From: Lysinibacillus pakistanensis
GTDB lineage: Bacteria > Bacillota > Bacilli > Bacillales_A > Planococcaceae
DNA: 64,000 bases
Reading direction: 5' to 3'
Assembly (NCBI GenBank): GCA_001312325.1
Contig: BBDJ01000014.1
Location: 57,280 to 121,279, forward strand
The position numbers and the translations under genes were made by a program. The notes under the pieces were generated by a model. It did no database searches and was not told where the DNA came from. It was given only the letters and a program-made list of their open reading frames with translations. This document shows, piece by piece, positions 30,261 through 41,046 of this stretch. Each line of letters starts with the position of its first letter. The first letter of the stretch is position 1.

Positions 30261-33200
30261 GTGAATTGGTTTAAAAAAACAAATTAATAAATTTATAAAT
30301 AAAGATGACAACGAATACGAATATGAATATGAAGACATGTATGAAAACTACGATGAACAGACTGAGCAGCAACATGTGAAAGAATCACCTGCATCAAAAC
30401 AAAAAAACTTTTCGTTTCCCGTTAATTGAGGATATGGAAATCTCACCTTCTTCAACATCTACATCGCAACCAAAAGATGCATTCAATCAAATGGAAGATG
30501 ATTATTATGGACAAATCGAAGACTTATCACTGCCAAAGCATTTAAATAAACATATTGTAGATTCAAGTGTTTATGATGTGGAGGTTTCTGGTATTCAGGA
30601 ATTATTAGCTAATCGTTCAAAGCGAACTGGCAGAACAACCATGACAAAAAAATCAACCTGAGCAGGGGTACCGTTCAAAAGCAAGTCTAGTTTTTCGGGA
30701 TGCGCAAAATGAGCCACCAACACCTAAACCAAAAGAGAATAATAGCTCACCAGAAAAAAACGATAGAAAATAGTATGCCTGTTAATCGAAAACGTTGTAC
30801 CGAGTGATGTACCTTCACCAGTTTATGGATTTGCCAAGCCTAGTCCTATAGAACAATTATTGGATAAACGCAAGGAAGAACTCGACAAAAAGGAGTTTTC
30901 AATACCTACAGAGCCTAAGGTTTTAAAAGAAACGACAACAAATGAGGCTTTCGAAAATATACTAGAAGAAAAAGAGCCAATTCGCCCAGTACAGCAAGAG
31001 GTCTCTGAACGATTTGAAATGCCAGAATCCTTTGAAACATCAACGAAGCAACCGATTATGTTTGATGAAGATTTTTCACAAGAAATAAGCGATTCTAGCG
31101 ATGTAATGCAAGCGGAAGCAGAATTGCCCCTTCCACAAACAACCTCTTTTGCTGTTGCGTTTGAGGATCAAGTAAAAGAAGCTGTTCAGCATGAATTGGA
31201 TGTCGAGCAACTTACTGCGGACCAATCAGAAATTCATGTGAAGGAAGTTATTGTGGAGCAGGTTCAAATTGAAAATTCTACAATTCATATTGGTGAAGTA
31301 ACAGTAGTTCAACCACCAGTAAATGAGGTTATTGAGCAGGAAATGTTAGAAGATCAATCATTAGAGGCGGTCCCTAAGCAAGATAAAAGTCGTATTCCTT
31401 TTAATGTATTAATGTTAAAAACGGATAAAGAGAAATGGCGAATTCAACAACAATCTAAAAAAATAAAGCATCTACAGTTGCTGATAAAAAGCAAGTTGCG
31501 CAAAACGAGTCTTCTGAACCGATATGCTTTGATAACGAGCATCCATTAGTACCATCCATACAAGAAGAAATAAAACACCCAGTTTCTACTCAGATTATTG
31601 GATTAGAGGAAGAGGAAGGCGGAGTAACAGCTCAACAGGTGGAGAAAATAGAGTCATCTATTCAAAATTCTCCAATCAATGCTTCGTCAGATAGTGTCTC
31701 TGTCATTACAATGGCACCAGTAGCAACAATGGCTAGCGTATCAACCTTAGAAAAGACAGCTCCAGAATTAGATAGTCGACATGAAATTTCAGCAACTACT
31801 GATATGGAGGCAACATCAATCATCGAACATAAATATCTCAGTGAAAATGTTGGGTTGCTAAAGGAAGAGCCTGTTAAAAAAAGACGATCAAGAGCAGTCT
31901 TCAAACGAAATTCTCGAAGGAATTCGAGAGAAGGAAAATCCTTCAAAGCCTGTTCATGTGTATCAAAAGCCGACAGATGAATATTTAGAGCCACCTGAGG
32001 AAAAAACACAAGACACGGAGTGGATGGAGCAGCAGGGAGATACCTTAGTTGAAGCACTTTCATATTTCCAAGTATCTGCTCAAATTGAGTCCATCATGCA
32101 AGGACCTGCTGTCACGCAATTTGAAATAACAGTAAGCCATGGAACAAAGGTTAGTAAGATTCGTAATTTGGCTGATGATTTAAAGCTAGCATTAGCAGCG
32201 AAGGATATTCGAATTCAAGCGCCTATCCCTGGAAAGAGTTCTATTGGAATTGAGATTCCGAACCGTGTCTCTCGCGCTGTTCGATTATCAGAAGTAACAA
32301 ATAGTGCCTCCTTCCTTGAATCAGAATCACCATTAGAAGCTGCTTTGGGTCTGGATTTAACTGGGAAACCCGTAACAATCGATTTACGTAAAATGCCCCA
32401 TGGTTTAATTGCAGGGGCAACAGGTTCAGGAAAATCAGTTTGTATAAATTCGATTTTGGTTAGTTTGTTATATAAAGCTGCTCCTCATGAATTAAAGCTA
32501 ATGCTGATTGACCCTAAAATGGTAGAGCTGGCTCCGTTTAATCATATTCCTCATCTAGTTAGCCCTGTTATTACAGATGTTAAGGCAGCTACAGCTGCAT
32601 TAAAATGGGCAGTAGAGGAGATGGAGCGACGCTATCAGTTATTTGCTCATGCAGGTGCACGTGATATTACACGGTATAATGCTTTAGCAGATAAAAATAA
32701 TGAACATAGCCTTAAATTGCCTTACATGCTTATTGTCATTGATGAGTTAGCTGATTTAATGATGATGTCTCCAGCTGATGTTGAGGAAGCGATTTGTCGT
32801 ATTGCACAAAAGGCACGTGCATGTGGTATCCATTTAATTGTTGCAACACAAAGACCGTCTGTTGACGTGATTACAGGTCTAATTAAATCAAATATTCCTA
32901 CACGTATTGCCTTTGCAGTATCTTCACAAATAGATTCTCGCACAATTTTAGATGGGCAAGGAGCAGAAAGATTACTTGGACGAGGCGATATGCTATATTT
33001 AGGGAACGGTATGTCCGCACCAGTTCGGTTACAGGGGACATTTGTGACTGATGATGAAATCGAGTCCATTATTGAACATGTCCGTGAGCAGGGTGAGCCT
33101 GATTATATTTTTGATCAGGAGGAGCTTTTGAAGAAAACGGAGATTTCTGCAGAGCAGGATGATTTATTCGAGGAAGTTTGCCGATTTGTGTTTGAACAGG

Positions 33201-33367
33201 GGGGAGCTTCTACGTCCTTAATCCAGCGCAAATATCACATTGGCTATAATCGTGCTGCCCGATTAATTGATATGTTAGAATCTCATGGATTTGTGTCTGA
33301 GGCGAGAGGCAGCAAACCACGTGAAAGTTATATTACAGAAGAAGATTTAATTACTATGTTTGAATAA
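30261..33367 (+). CDS. sftA: DNA translocase SftA (FtsK/SpoIIIE family)
   Basis: About 1030 aa when repaired. Probable start GTG 30261 (MNWFKKQINKF). Unlike SpoIIIE it has no N-terminal membrane helices but a soluble head and a long acidic, low-complexity linker, which is the SftA pattern. The motor domain near the C terminus has Walker A GATGSGKSVCINS, LMLIDPKMVEL, Walker B MLIVIDELADLMMM, and ends in a winged-helix gamma domain (STSLIQRKYHIGYNRAARLIDMLE). It moves chromosome DNA away from the division septum. About seven A-run frameshifts lie in 30270-31890; the motor part from 31958 is uninterrupted. Confidence 0.9.
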
Positions 33368-33442
33368 GAATTGCATGGATTTCGTATAGATTATCTTATT
33401 TACGTCCAAATTAGTATTTTTAGAAAAGTTACACATTTATCC

Positions 33443-33466
33443 TTGTGCATAAATAGTGCTATAATA
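33443..33466 (+). promoter_or_regulatory. Candidate extended -10 promoter of murC
   Basis: TATAAT at 33460-33465, preceded by TG one base upstream (extended -10); the -35 region (TTATCC, 17-nt spacing) is weak. About 130 nt upstream of murC. Confidence 0.5.
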
Positions 33467-33596
33467 GACAAGATGTGATGACAAGTACGTATTTTTTAGC
33501 ATGTTTAAAGGTATTAATACCTAACAATTGGTGAAATAATACGGTACACCTAATAGATGATAGATGGGATATTGATATTCCCGGGGGGTTTAATTA

Positions 33597-34927
33597 ATGA
33601 CAGTTTTTCATTTCACAGGCATTAAAGGTTCTGGCATGAGTTCACTTGCACAAATCTTATTTGATGCTGGTGAACAAGTACAGGGCTCAGATGTTGATAA
33701 ATATTTCTTCACAGAACAGCCGTTACGTGAACGTAATATTCCAATTTTTACATTTAATCCAGATAATATTAAAGAAGGTATGACAATTATTGCAGGAAAT
33801 GCTTTTCCTGATGATCATCCTGAATTAGTGCGAGCACGAGAAATTGGTGTAGAGATTATTCGCTATCATAAGTTCCTAGGGGAATATATTGGAAATTATA
33901 CATCAATTGCCATTACAGGTGCACATGGTAAAACTTCAACAACTGGCTTAATGTCACATGTTGTCGGAGGATATAAACCCACTTCTTATTTAATCGGTGA
34001 TGGAACAGGAGCTGGGCATGAAAATGCAGAATTCTTTGTGATGGAAGCGTGTGAATACCGCCGTCACTTCTTAGCATATAATCCAGATTACGCTGTCATG
34101 ACTAATATCGATTTTGACCATCCAGATTATTTTGCTAATATAGAGGATGTTTATTCTGCCTTTCAATCATTGGCTTTACAGGTGAAAAAAAGCAATTATT
34201 GCTTGTGGTGATGATGAACATTTACAACGTATTCAAGCAAAGGTACCTGTTGTTTATTATGGCTTTGGAGAAGAGAATGATTTTGAAGCCCGTAATGTGG
34301 ATAAAACAACAGAGGGTACTAAATTTGATGTTTTCGTCCGCAATGAATTTTACAGTACATTCTTTATCCCATTGTTTGGGGATCATGCTGTTTTAAATAC
34401 ATTAGCTGTTATTACACTTTGTCAGTATGAAGGTATCTCACCAGACATTATCCAGGAACGTTTAAATAGTTACAAAGGTGTAAAAAGACGTTTTACAGAA
34501 ACGGATATTGGCAATAATGTTTTAATAGACGACTATGCCCACCACCCAACGGAAATCCGTGCAACGATTCAATCAGCTCGTCAAAAATTTCCAGAGCGTG
34601 AGCTAGTAGCTGTTTTCCAACCACATACATTTACACGTACACAAGCTTTTTTTACAGGATTTCGCGGATAGTCTAAGTCTTGCAGATACAGCATATTTAT
34701 GTGATATATTTGGCTCTGCAAGAGAAACACAAGGCGCGCTATCCATCCATGATTTGGCGTCGTTAATTGAAGGCAGTGCAGTGATTACCACTGAAGGAAT
34801 TGAAGTCTTAACAAAACATGAGGGCGCAGTATTTTTATTTATGGGCGCAGGCGATGTTCACAAATTCCAAGATGCTTTTGAAAACGTGTTAAAAAAACAA
34901 CGAAACAGCTTAGTCCGTAAGGAATAA
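33597..34927 (+). CDS. murC: UDP-N-acetylmuramate--L-alanine ligase
   Basis: Repaired length 442 aa. First amino-acid ligase of peptidoglycan precursor synthesis, adding L-Ala to UDP-MurNAc with ATP. N-terminal UDP-binding domain begins [18 protein letters not shown]; the ATP P-loop is [18 protein letters not shown]; the central domain has EACEYRRHF and [11 protein letters not shown]; the C-terminal domain has [14 protein letters not shown]. Two surplus bases (34184-34190 and about 34648-34654) split it. GGGGGG-rich ribosome site just before the ATG. Confidence 0.93.
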
Positions 34928-34936
34928 GCTGTTTTT
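34904..34936 (+). terminator. Terminator overlapping murC end
   Basis: AACAGCTT (inside the last codons) pairs with AAGCTGTT, followed by six T. Confidence 0.7.
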
Positions 34937-35024
34937 TCTCAAAAATTGAGAAGGAATTCAGTTTTTTTTGTCGAAGATAGGGAAAGTAATAGTAAAGAGA
35001 ATTTTACTAGCAGGAGGTCTTTTT

Positions 35025-35531
35025 ATGGAAGTCATTTTGTATATTGCAGCGATTATAGCAGCAATCGGTTTTTTAATTTTATGTGTGAGTGTCGGCATGA
35101 CGCTATTCTCACTTAAATCCATTCTAAACAGCTTAGCAGGAACTTTATCAGGTATTGAAGGACAAATGGAAGGTATTACACGTGAAACGACTTCCTTATT
35201 AACCAAAACGAATAGTTTGGCAGAGGATATTCAGCAAAAATCAGAACAGTTAAATTCTGTTGTTCATGCAGTCAAAGGAATTGGTGACTCCGTGAACGGT
35301 TTAAATACATCTGTACAGCATATTACTTCCTCTATTTCAAAAAGTGTAGAACAAAATGAGGAAAAAATTGCACAGGTTGTTCAATGGAGTAATGTTGCAA
35401 TGGGTATTGCTGATAAATGGAAGAAGCGTAAAGTAATTGAGCAGGCTCAAGAGTTGGTTCAAGAAGAAAGCTATGTTTTTGAAGCCGAGCAATCAGACAA
35501 GCCTAAAAGAAAATGGGGTCGTAAAAAGTGA
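35025..35531 (+). CDS. ytxG: YtxG, DUF948 membrane protein
   Basis: Intact, 168 aa from ATG 35025 behind AGGAGG (35012-35017). One N-terminal TM helix (VILYIAAIIAAIGFLILCVSVGM), then a long amphipathic/coiled-coil region with T-x-x-L heptads resembling a methyl-accepting linker (DUF948), and a basic tail KRKWGRKK. Known from B. subtilis as the first gene of the ytxGHJ general stress cluster. Function unknown. Confidence 0.85.
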   Translation: MEVILYIAAIIAAIGFLILCVSVGMTLFSLKSILNSLAGTLSGIEGQMEGITRETTSLLTKTNSLAEDIQQKSEQLNSVVHAVKGIGDSVNGLNTSVQHITSSISKSVEQNEEKIAQVVQWSNVAMGIADKWKKRKVIEQAQELVQEESYVFEAEQSDKPKRKWGRKK

Positions 35532-35534
35532 TTA

Positions 35535-35568
35535 TTATTCAGTAGACATTTTTGTGTCATCTGAATAA
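35535..35568 (+). terminator. Stem-loop between ytxG and ytxH
   Basis: TTATTCAGTAGACA pairs with TGTCATCTGAATAA (TA/AT mismatch pair), no clear T-run; may be an attenuator or mRNA stabiliser. Confidence 0.45.
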
Positions 35569-35668
35569 AAATAAAGTCTTAGACATAAGTTGAAGATGCA
35601 TCAACAAAAGTAGATGGACAACCAGTCTAGGCACATGAAATAAATATAAGATGGGGAGGAATTGTTGC

Positions 35669-36154
35669 ATGTCAACTCAAAAGCCAAATTTTAATGAAGT
35701 GAAGGAACAACAGCTTGAAAGTTCATTGCCACAGCTTTATCATCCGCAAGAATCTATTTATGAAGAGGAGCGTGTGAACATGAAAGATTTTGTTATTGGC
35801 GCATTAGTTGGGGGTATAGTTGGTGCAGCTGCCGGCTTACTACTAGCTCCAAAATCAGGAAAGGATTTACGGAGTGATGTAGCTGTACAAGCTGTAAATT
35901 TAAAAGATAAGAGTGCGGATTTTTCAACGACAGCAAAAGATAAAACGGTTCAATTGTCGAAACAAATACAAGAGCAATCTACACAATTAGTAGAGAAAGT
36001 AAAAACGTTAAAAACTGCAAAAGCACCGACTGTATTTGACGACGGAACTGTTTCATTCGAGGGTGAAGAACCGTTAGAGGATTATGCTCCTAATGAAGAG
36101 CCTCAAGCAGAAGAGGCGGCTGAAACAAAGGAACAAGCCGAAGAAAAAAAATGA
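35669..36154 (+). CDS. ytxH: YtxH general stress protein
   Basis: About 161 aa from ATG 35669 (GGGGAGGA upstream). Has the YtxH Gly-zipper segment FVIGALVGGIVGAAAGLLLAPKSGK (about 41-65), then helical KDK repeats and an acidic tail. An internal ATG at VNMKDF may be a second start giving a canonical short YtxH; the 42-residue N-terminal extension is unusual. The stop follows an 8-A run; with 7 A the tail would read EKNEEVRA and end at 36170. Related proteins are SigB- or SigH-controlled in B. subtilis. Confidence 0.8.
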   Translation: MSTQKPNFNEVKEQQLESSLPQLYHPQESIYEEERVNMKDFVIGALVGGIVGAAAGLLLAPKSGKDLRSDVAVQAVNLKDKSADFSTTAKDKTVQLSKQIQEQSTQLVEKVKTLKTAKAPTVFDDGTVSFEGEEPLEDYAPNEEPQAEEAAETKEQAEEKK

Positions 36155-36175
36155 AGAGGTTCGAGCTTAAAGCTT

Positions 36176-36225
36176 AAAAAAAGGGAAACGATATGTTCTT
36201 AAAAGACATATCGTTTCCCTTTTTA
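36176..36225. terminator. Strong bidirectional terminator
   Basis: AAAAAGGGAAACGATATGT pairs perfectly with ACATATCGTTTCCCTTTTT, 9-nt loop. Separates ytxH from the convergent FtsA-like gene. Confidence 0.92.
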
Positions 36226-36230
36226 ATTTC

Positions 36231-38385
36231 TTAGAAGATAGTTGCCTCCTCCAATAAAATTTCTAATTTATCCCCACCGAAGATTTCCATATCAAAGTTA
36301 GCAGGTTGTCCATTTCGTAAAATGGTAAAATTTCCTTTAAATGTTGTGGGTAGCTGCCAGTTAGAGAAACGGAAGACATCTTGGTAGATCCAACGGCTTC
36401 GATCCTTCTCTATAAATGAAACTGTCGCTCCATTTGGCACCGTTGACAGTGGTGAAACAACGCTATTGTTGACGAGCACCTCATTAGCCATCTTTTTCAG
36501 CTCCAGCATCTCGTTCTGGAAATGAATGATGATGTTATCCTCTAGTAAAATATTCATTTGATCAGCTATTCGTTGTACGGTTGGTAATGCTTGCTGCTGA
36601 AAAGTAATGCTGTCTTCATCCTGTACTGCATATGACAGTTTAGCTGGCTTATCATTTATCATTAGCTGTGCGGAAAACTCAGGTAGGTAAAGTGGTTTTC
36701 CATCTACTTGAATATAAAAGGATTCAAATTGCTTTAATAAAGCCCAATTATTTGTTAGCTTAAATATTTCTTCAACTGTATCTGCGATTTCAAAAGCAAC
36801 AACATCCCGATCCTTTAATGCACTATCGAGTGAGGCAGGGGAACCATTTACTGTAATTTTTGGTTCAATGACATATTTTGTATGTTGAATCATTATCGTT
36901 TTGATAGCTGCATTGTCAACAATATCTCTTACAGTTGCTACTGCTGGCTGCCCGTCTTGACCTTCAATTAGTTGGATAGCGTCCCCAGTTTTAATCATTG
37001 TTTTAGTAGAAGCTTGCTGTCCATTTACTAAAATTTCCGCAGGCTGTCCGTGACCACCAGGGATGAAAATATCTTGTCCATTTACGCTAACTGATAATCC
37101 AAGCCCTGGCTTTCCATACAATTGTTTTGCACGAATATTTGCAGCTAAAAAAAGCATCAGCAACGGTCATTTCTTTTAATTCAAAAAGACGAACCACTTG
37201 ATCATTCACAGTAAGGCTCATATATTGAATCGGCATTTTTTTTGCGGCAATGGCAATACCGATTGGCGTCACCAATTCAGGTGATGCTTTAATATGATCT
37301 TCCTTCGATAGATTTTGTATGGCATCTATTCCTCGAACGGCAATACGATTTTCTGGTAAGTCTAATACTGCCCCAAGTTCAGTTGTTAGGTTTGGTGTTA
37401 AGCTTCCACCCCCAACAAGCATGACAGCCTTAGGAGCGGTACGATTATTAAGTCGTAATATTTCTTCTCCTATGGCTTTAGCAAGTTGTTTGACAGCTGG
37501 ATCAATCGCTTTAAGAACTTCTTCTTTTGAGAAATATTGATCAAAGCCTAAGATATCCTGAATTAAAATTTCCTCTTCTGTTTGTAATTGTCTTTTTGCT
37601 TTTTCAGCTACTGGGAAGTCAAGTAAATAGTGATCGCTCAATGCCTCCGTAATTTCATCTCCAGCTGTAGGTACCATCCCATAGGCAACGACTGTGCTTT
37701 TATCAGTGATGGCAATATCGGATGTCCCTGCGCCGATATCAACAAGTGCAACATTTAAACGGCGCATTGTTGGAGGAATAAGCACGTTAATAGCTGCAAT
37801 TGGCTCCAAAGTAAGTGCGTCCATTTCTAAATCAGCACGTTTTAGTGCAGCAATAAGTGATTCTACGACTACTCGGGGTAGAAACGTGGCAATCACTTCA
37901 ATTTGCGCCTCATCTCCTTGTTGATCAAGTAAGCTACCAATTTCCTCACCATCTAATCGATAATATAGAACAGAATAGCCTACACAATAGTAGTGACTTA
38001 TTTTTGCATCCTCTTTTTGCTGCAAAAGTTGCTGCTGAGCTTGTTGTACAGCTTGTAGTTCTAATCGGCTTATATCCTCCTCAGTGAAAATTGGGCGATT
38101 TCGTATATTAATGGTCATGCTCGCCTGTTCTGTTTTCAATGAGCGACCAGCTGCAGCTACACTTACTTTTGTTAAGCTACCATGTTTATCCTCAAGCTCA
38201 TGCTTTATTTCATTAATTAAATCTGCCACATACATGACATTATGTATTTGACCATCGACCATAGCACGTTCTTTATGTTCTTTCACTAAAATATCTTCGA
38301 CGTGAAAGTGGTCATTATTTTCAGTTAAGATAATGCCGACAACTGAACGTGTTCCAATATCAAGTGCAAATAGTTTTGAACTCAA
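36231..38385 (-). CDS. FtsA-like actin-family ATPase with repeated C-terminal modules
   Basis: Repaired length 717 aa from TTG 38385 (AAGGAAG upstream). Residues about 1-400 are an FtsA/PilM actin fold: phosphate 1 FALDIGTRSVVGI, phosphate 2 VALVDIGAGTSDIAI, adenosine motif VMLVGGGSLTPNL. Residues about 400-717 carry about five repeats of the form VNGxPAxLxxxLKxGDxI (VNGQQAS...IKTGDAIQL, VNGSPAS...LKDRDVVAF, INDKPAK...VQDEDSITF, VNNSVVS...VPNGATVSF, RNGQPAN...FGGDKLEIL), resembling beta-grasp/SLBB-like modules. One surplus T at about 37147-37153. The role is unknown; B. subtilis has no equivalent between ytxH and aroA. Confidence 0.75.
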
Positions 38386-38558
38386 TGTAATCGCTTCCTT
38401 TCTTGTAATATTGCAAAATAATTTAGCGAGTTGAAGCGCTAAATTAAAAATACGTGACATTCTGATCAACATTGATTATAATATTGCTAATATCTAAAAA
38501 TGTAACATACATTTCAGAGTTCTGAAAGTGTCTGTCATGATGAGAGGAGCAAGAAAGC

Positions 38559-39646
38559 ATGAGCCAAAAAGATTTAGAAAGCTTACGTTGTCAAATAGAC
38601 GACTTAAACCTAGAAATTCTTCGTCTAATTAACGAACGTGCAGCTGTAGTGAATGAAATCGGTAAAATTAAAGAAAAACAAGGTGTGAATCGCTATGATC
38701 CGCTACGTGAAAGACACATGCTTGATCTTATTAAAGAACACAATCAGGGTCCATTAAACCAAATGACGGTTGATTATATATTTAAACAAATCTTTAAAAC
38801 TGCTTTAAAACAACTTGAAGCAGATAAGAAGAAGGAATTGCTTGTATCTCGTAAGAAAAAAAATCAGAAGATACAGTGATCAATATCAATGGTGAGTTAA
38901 TTGGCCAAGGAAAACCATCTTTCGTATTTGGACCTTGTGCTGTAGAATCATACGAGCAAGTTGCAGCAGTAGCAGCATCTATTAAAGCAAAAGGTGAAAA
39001 ATTGATTCGTGGTGGTGCATACAAGCCACGTACTTCTCCATATGACTTCCAAGGACTTGGATTAGAAGGTCTTAAAATATTAAAACGTGTGTCAGAGGAA
39101 TACGGTTTAGGTGTCATTACGGAAATTGTTACACCAGGTCATTTAGAGGAAGCATTAGATTATATCGATGTGATCCAAATTGGTGCACGTAATATGCAAA
39201 ACTTCGAGTTATTAAAAGCAGCAGGTGCAACAAACAAACCTGTCCTATTAAAACGAGGCTTAGCAGCAACAATCGATGAATTCATTCACGCAGCAGAATA
39301 CATTATGTCTAAAGGGAATGAAAACATCATCCTGTGTGAGCGCGGTATCCGTACTTATGAGAAAGCTACACGTAACACATTAGATATTTCAGCTGTACCA
39401 GTTTTAAAACAAGAAACACATTTGCCAGTATTCGTAGATGTTACACATTCAACAGGACGTCGTGATTTATTATTACCATGTGCGAAAGCAGCTATTGCAA
39501 TTGGTGCTGATGGTGTAATGGCTGAAGTGCATCCAGATCCATCTGTAGCACTTTCAGATTCACAACAGCAAATGGATATCCCTACATTTGACGCATTCTA
39601 TGAAACACTGCAAAAATTCATGAAAAACTATGAAATTCATGCTTAA
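38559..39646 (+). CDS. aroA: Bifunctional chorismate mutase / DAHP synthase
   Basis: Repaired length 362 aa. N-terminal AroQ-type chorismate mutase ([20 protein letters not shown], ~90 aa) fused to a class I-beta DAHP synthase ([65 protein letters not shown]). The first enzyme of the shikimate pathway, with the mutase domain acting as chorismate/prephenate sensor. The two halves appear separate only because an 8-A run at 38863-38870 must be 6 or 9. Named aroA in B. subtilis (also aroG). Confidence 0.92.
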
Positions 39647-39661
39647 ATTGTTTTAAAATAT

Positions 39662-39691
39662 ACCGCTTGCTAAATCAGCAGGCGGTTTTTA
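39662..39691 (+). terminator. Terminator after aroA
   Basis: ACCGCTTGC pairs with GCAGGCGGT (one G-T), then TTTTTA. Confidence 0.8.
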
Positions 39692-39828
39692 CTATATCGT
39701 GACGAATTAATGTCTAGAATAGTACTATTTGAACTTGGTTTTTCTTATCGTGTACGTACTTCTTCTTGAAAAGAATATGAAAATTATCGTATGATAAGGC
39801 TATAAAAGGAAAAAGGGAGGCACGTACG

Positions 39829-40838
39829 ATGACTGTTACAATTTATGATGTTGCAAGAGAAGCAAATGTTTCAATGGCAACCGTCTCTCGTGTAGTCAAC
39901 GGCAATCAAAACGTAAAGCCAGCAACACGAAAAAAAAGTATTAGAAGTAATTGAACGATTAGAATATCGTCCAAAACGCAGTAGCGCGAGGATTAGCCAG
40001 TAAGAAAACAACAACAGTTGGCGTGATTATCCCAGATATTGCAAACAATGTTTATGCGGAGCTGGCACGTGGTGTAGAGGATATTGCAACCATGTACCGT
40101 TACAATATTATTTTAGCTAACTCAGATCAACATGAAGATAAAGAGCTACAGTTACTGGATACAATGTTGGGCAAACAGGTAGATGGGATTGTCATGATGA
40201 GTGATGAAGTGACTGAAAAAAAATGCAACAAACAATGGATCATTCACCAGTACCAATTGTGCTTGCGGGTTCAGTAGATGAATCACAAACCATTGCAACT
40301 GTTAATATTGACTATTACCAAGCGGCTTATGAGGCTATCACATTACTTATTCAAAATGGACATAAGCGAATTGCTTTCGTAACAGGTCCACTTACTTATA
40401 CGATTAATGGAAAATTTAAGCTCGAGGCTTATAAAAAAAGCTTTGCAAGATGCAGGCTTACCTATAGATGAATCACTAATTGCTGCAGAGGAATCAAGCT
40501 ATGATATGGGTCTTGAGGCTTGGGAAACATTATCCTCACTGGAAAATCCCCCAACCGCATATTTTGCTGGCAGTGATGAATTAGCAATTGGACTAATTCA
40601 TGGTGCACAGGATGCAGGAAAGGATGTACCTGAGGATATCGAAGTAATTAGTTTTGAAAATTCAAAATTAGCACGAATGGTACGGCCACAGCTAACAAGT
40701 GTTGCGCTGCCGCTTTATGATATTGGAGCTGTTGCTATGCGCTTACTAACAAAACTAATGAATAAAGAGCCAGTTGAAGATGAAGCGGTTATCTTACCGC
40801 ATCGTATTGAGCATCGACAATCTGTCAAAAGTAAATAG
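39829..40838 (+). CDS. ccpA: Catabolite control protein A (LacI family)
   Basis: Repaired length about 334 aa. LacI-type [26 protein letters not shown], hinge [13 protein letters not shown], periplasmic-binding-like core with [22 protein letters not shown] and the CcpA-typical [32 protein letters not shown]. Works with HPr-Ser-P to repress or activate carbon genes at cre sites. Four breaks: 39930-39937, an extra A in the short run at about 39973-39976, 40218-40225 (6 or 9 expected) and 40432-40438. AGGGAGG ribosome site; position after aroA matches B. subtilis. Confidence 0.93.
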
Positions 40839-40847
40839 TCATTAAGA

Positions 40848-40884
40848 AACACGTAAATTCCCTTGAGGATTTACGTGTTTTTTT
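40848..40884 (+). terminator. Terminator after ccpA
   Basis: AACACGTAAAT pairs with ATTTACGTGTT, then six T. Confidence 0.88.
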
Positions 40885-40885
40885 G

Positions 40886-41000
40886 AATGATGGATAGAAC
40901 TACTGGTATGTCGGATAGTAACCTCAAAATGATGGATAGAACTGCCGTAATGAAGGATAACGGCCTAAAAGTGATGGATAGAGTGATAAGTAACAGCACA
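40886..41000. repeat. Second 21/42-bp intergenic tandem array
   Basis: Two 42-bp units start at 40886 and 40928 and a half unit at 40970. Each full unit is two related 21-bp halves around a GGATAG(A)AC core (AATGATGGATAGAACT..., then ..GTCGGATAGTAAC / ..GAAGGATAACGGC). The sequence is unrelated to the array at 10806-11157, but the period and half-period are the same. It lies between the convergent ccpA and acuC genes. Confidence 0.8.
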
Positions 41001-41007
41001 ACCAATG

Positions 41008-41037
41008 AAAAAAAGCCCCACGAGAGCTCGTGAGGCA
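41008..41037 (-). terminator. Terminator after acuC
   Basis: GCCCCACGAG/CTCGTGAGGC hairpin (one mismatch) preceded on the plus strand by AAAAAA, giving a U-tract for the minus strand. Confidence 0.8.
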
Positions 41038-41046
41038 TATAATACG

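Noticed and set aside
37857..38087. Plus-strand open frames inside the FtsA-like gene
   Set aside because: No ribosome sites and no recognisable domains; they are shadows of the conserved minus-strand gene.
38559..38879. Standalone chorismate mutase separate from DAHP synthase
   Set aside because: The split falls on an 8-A run; correcting it yields the standard bifunctional Bacillus-type protein.
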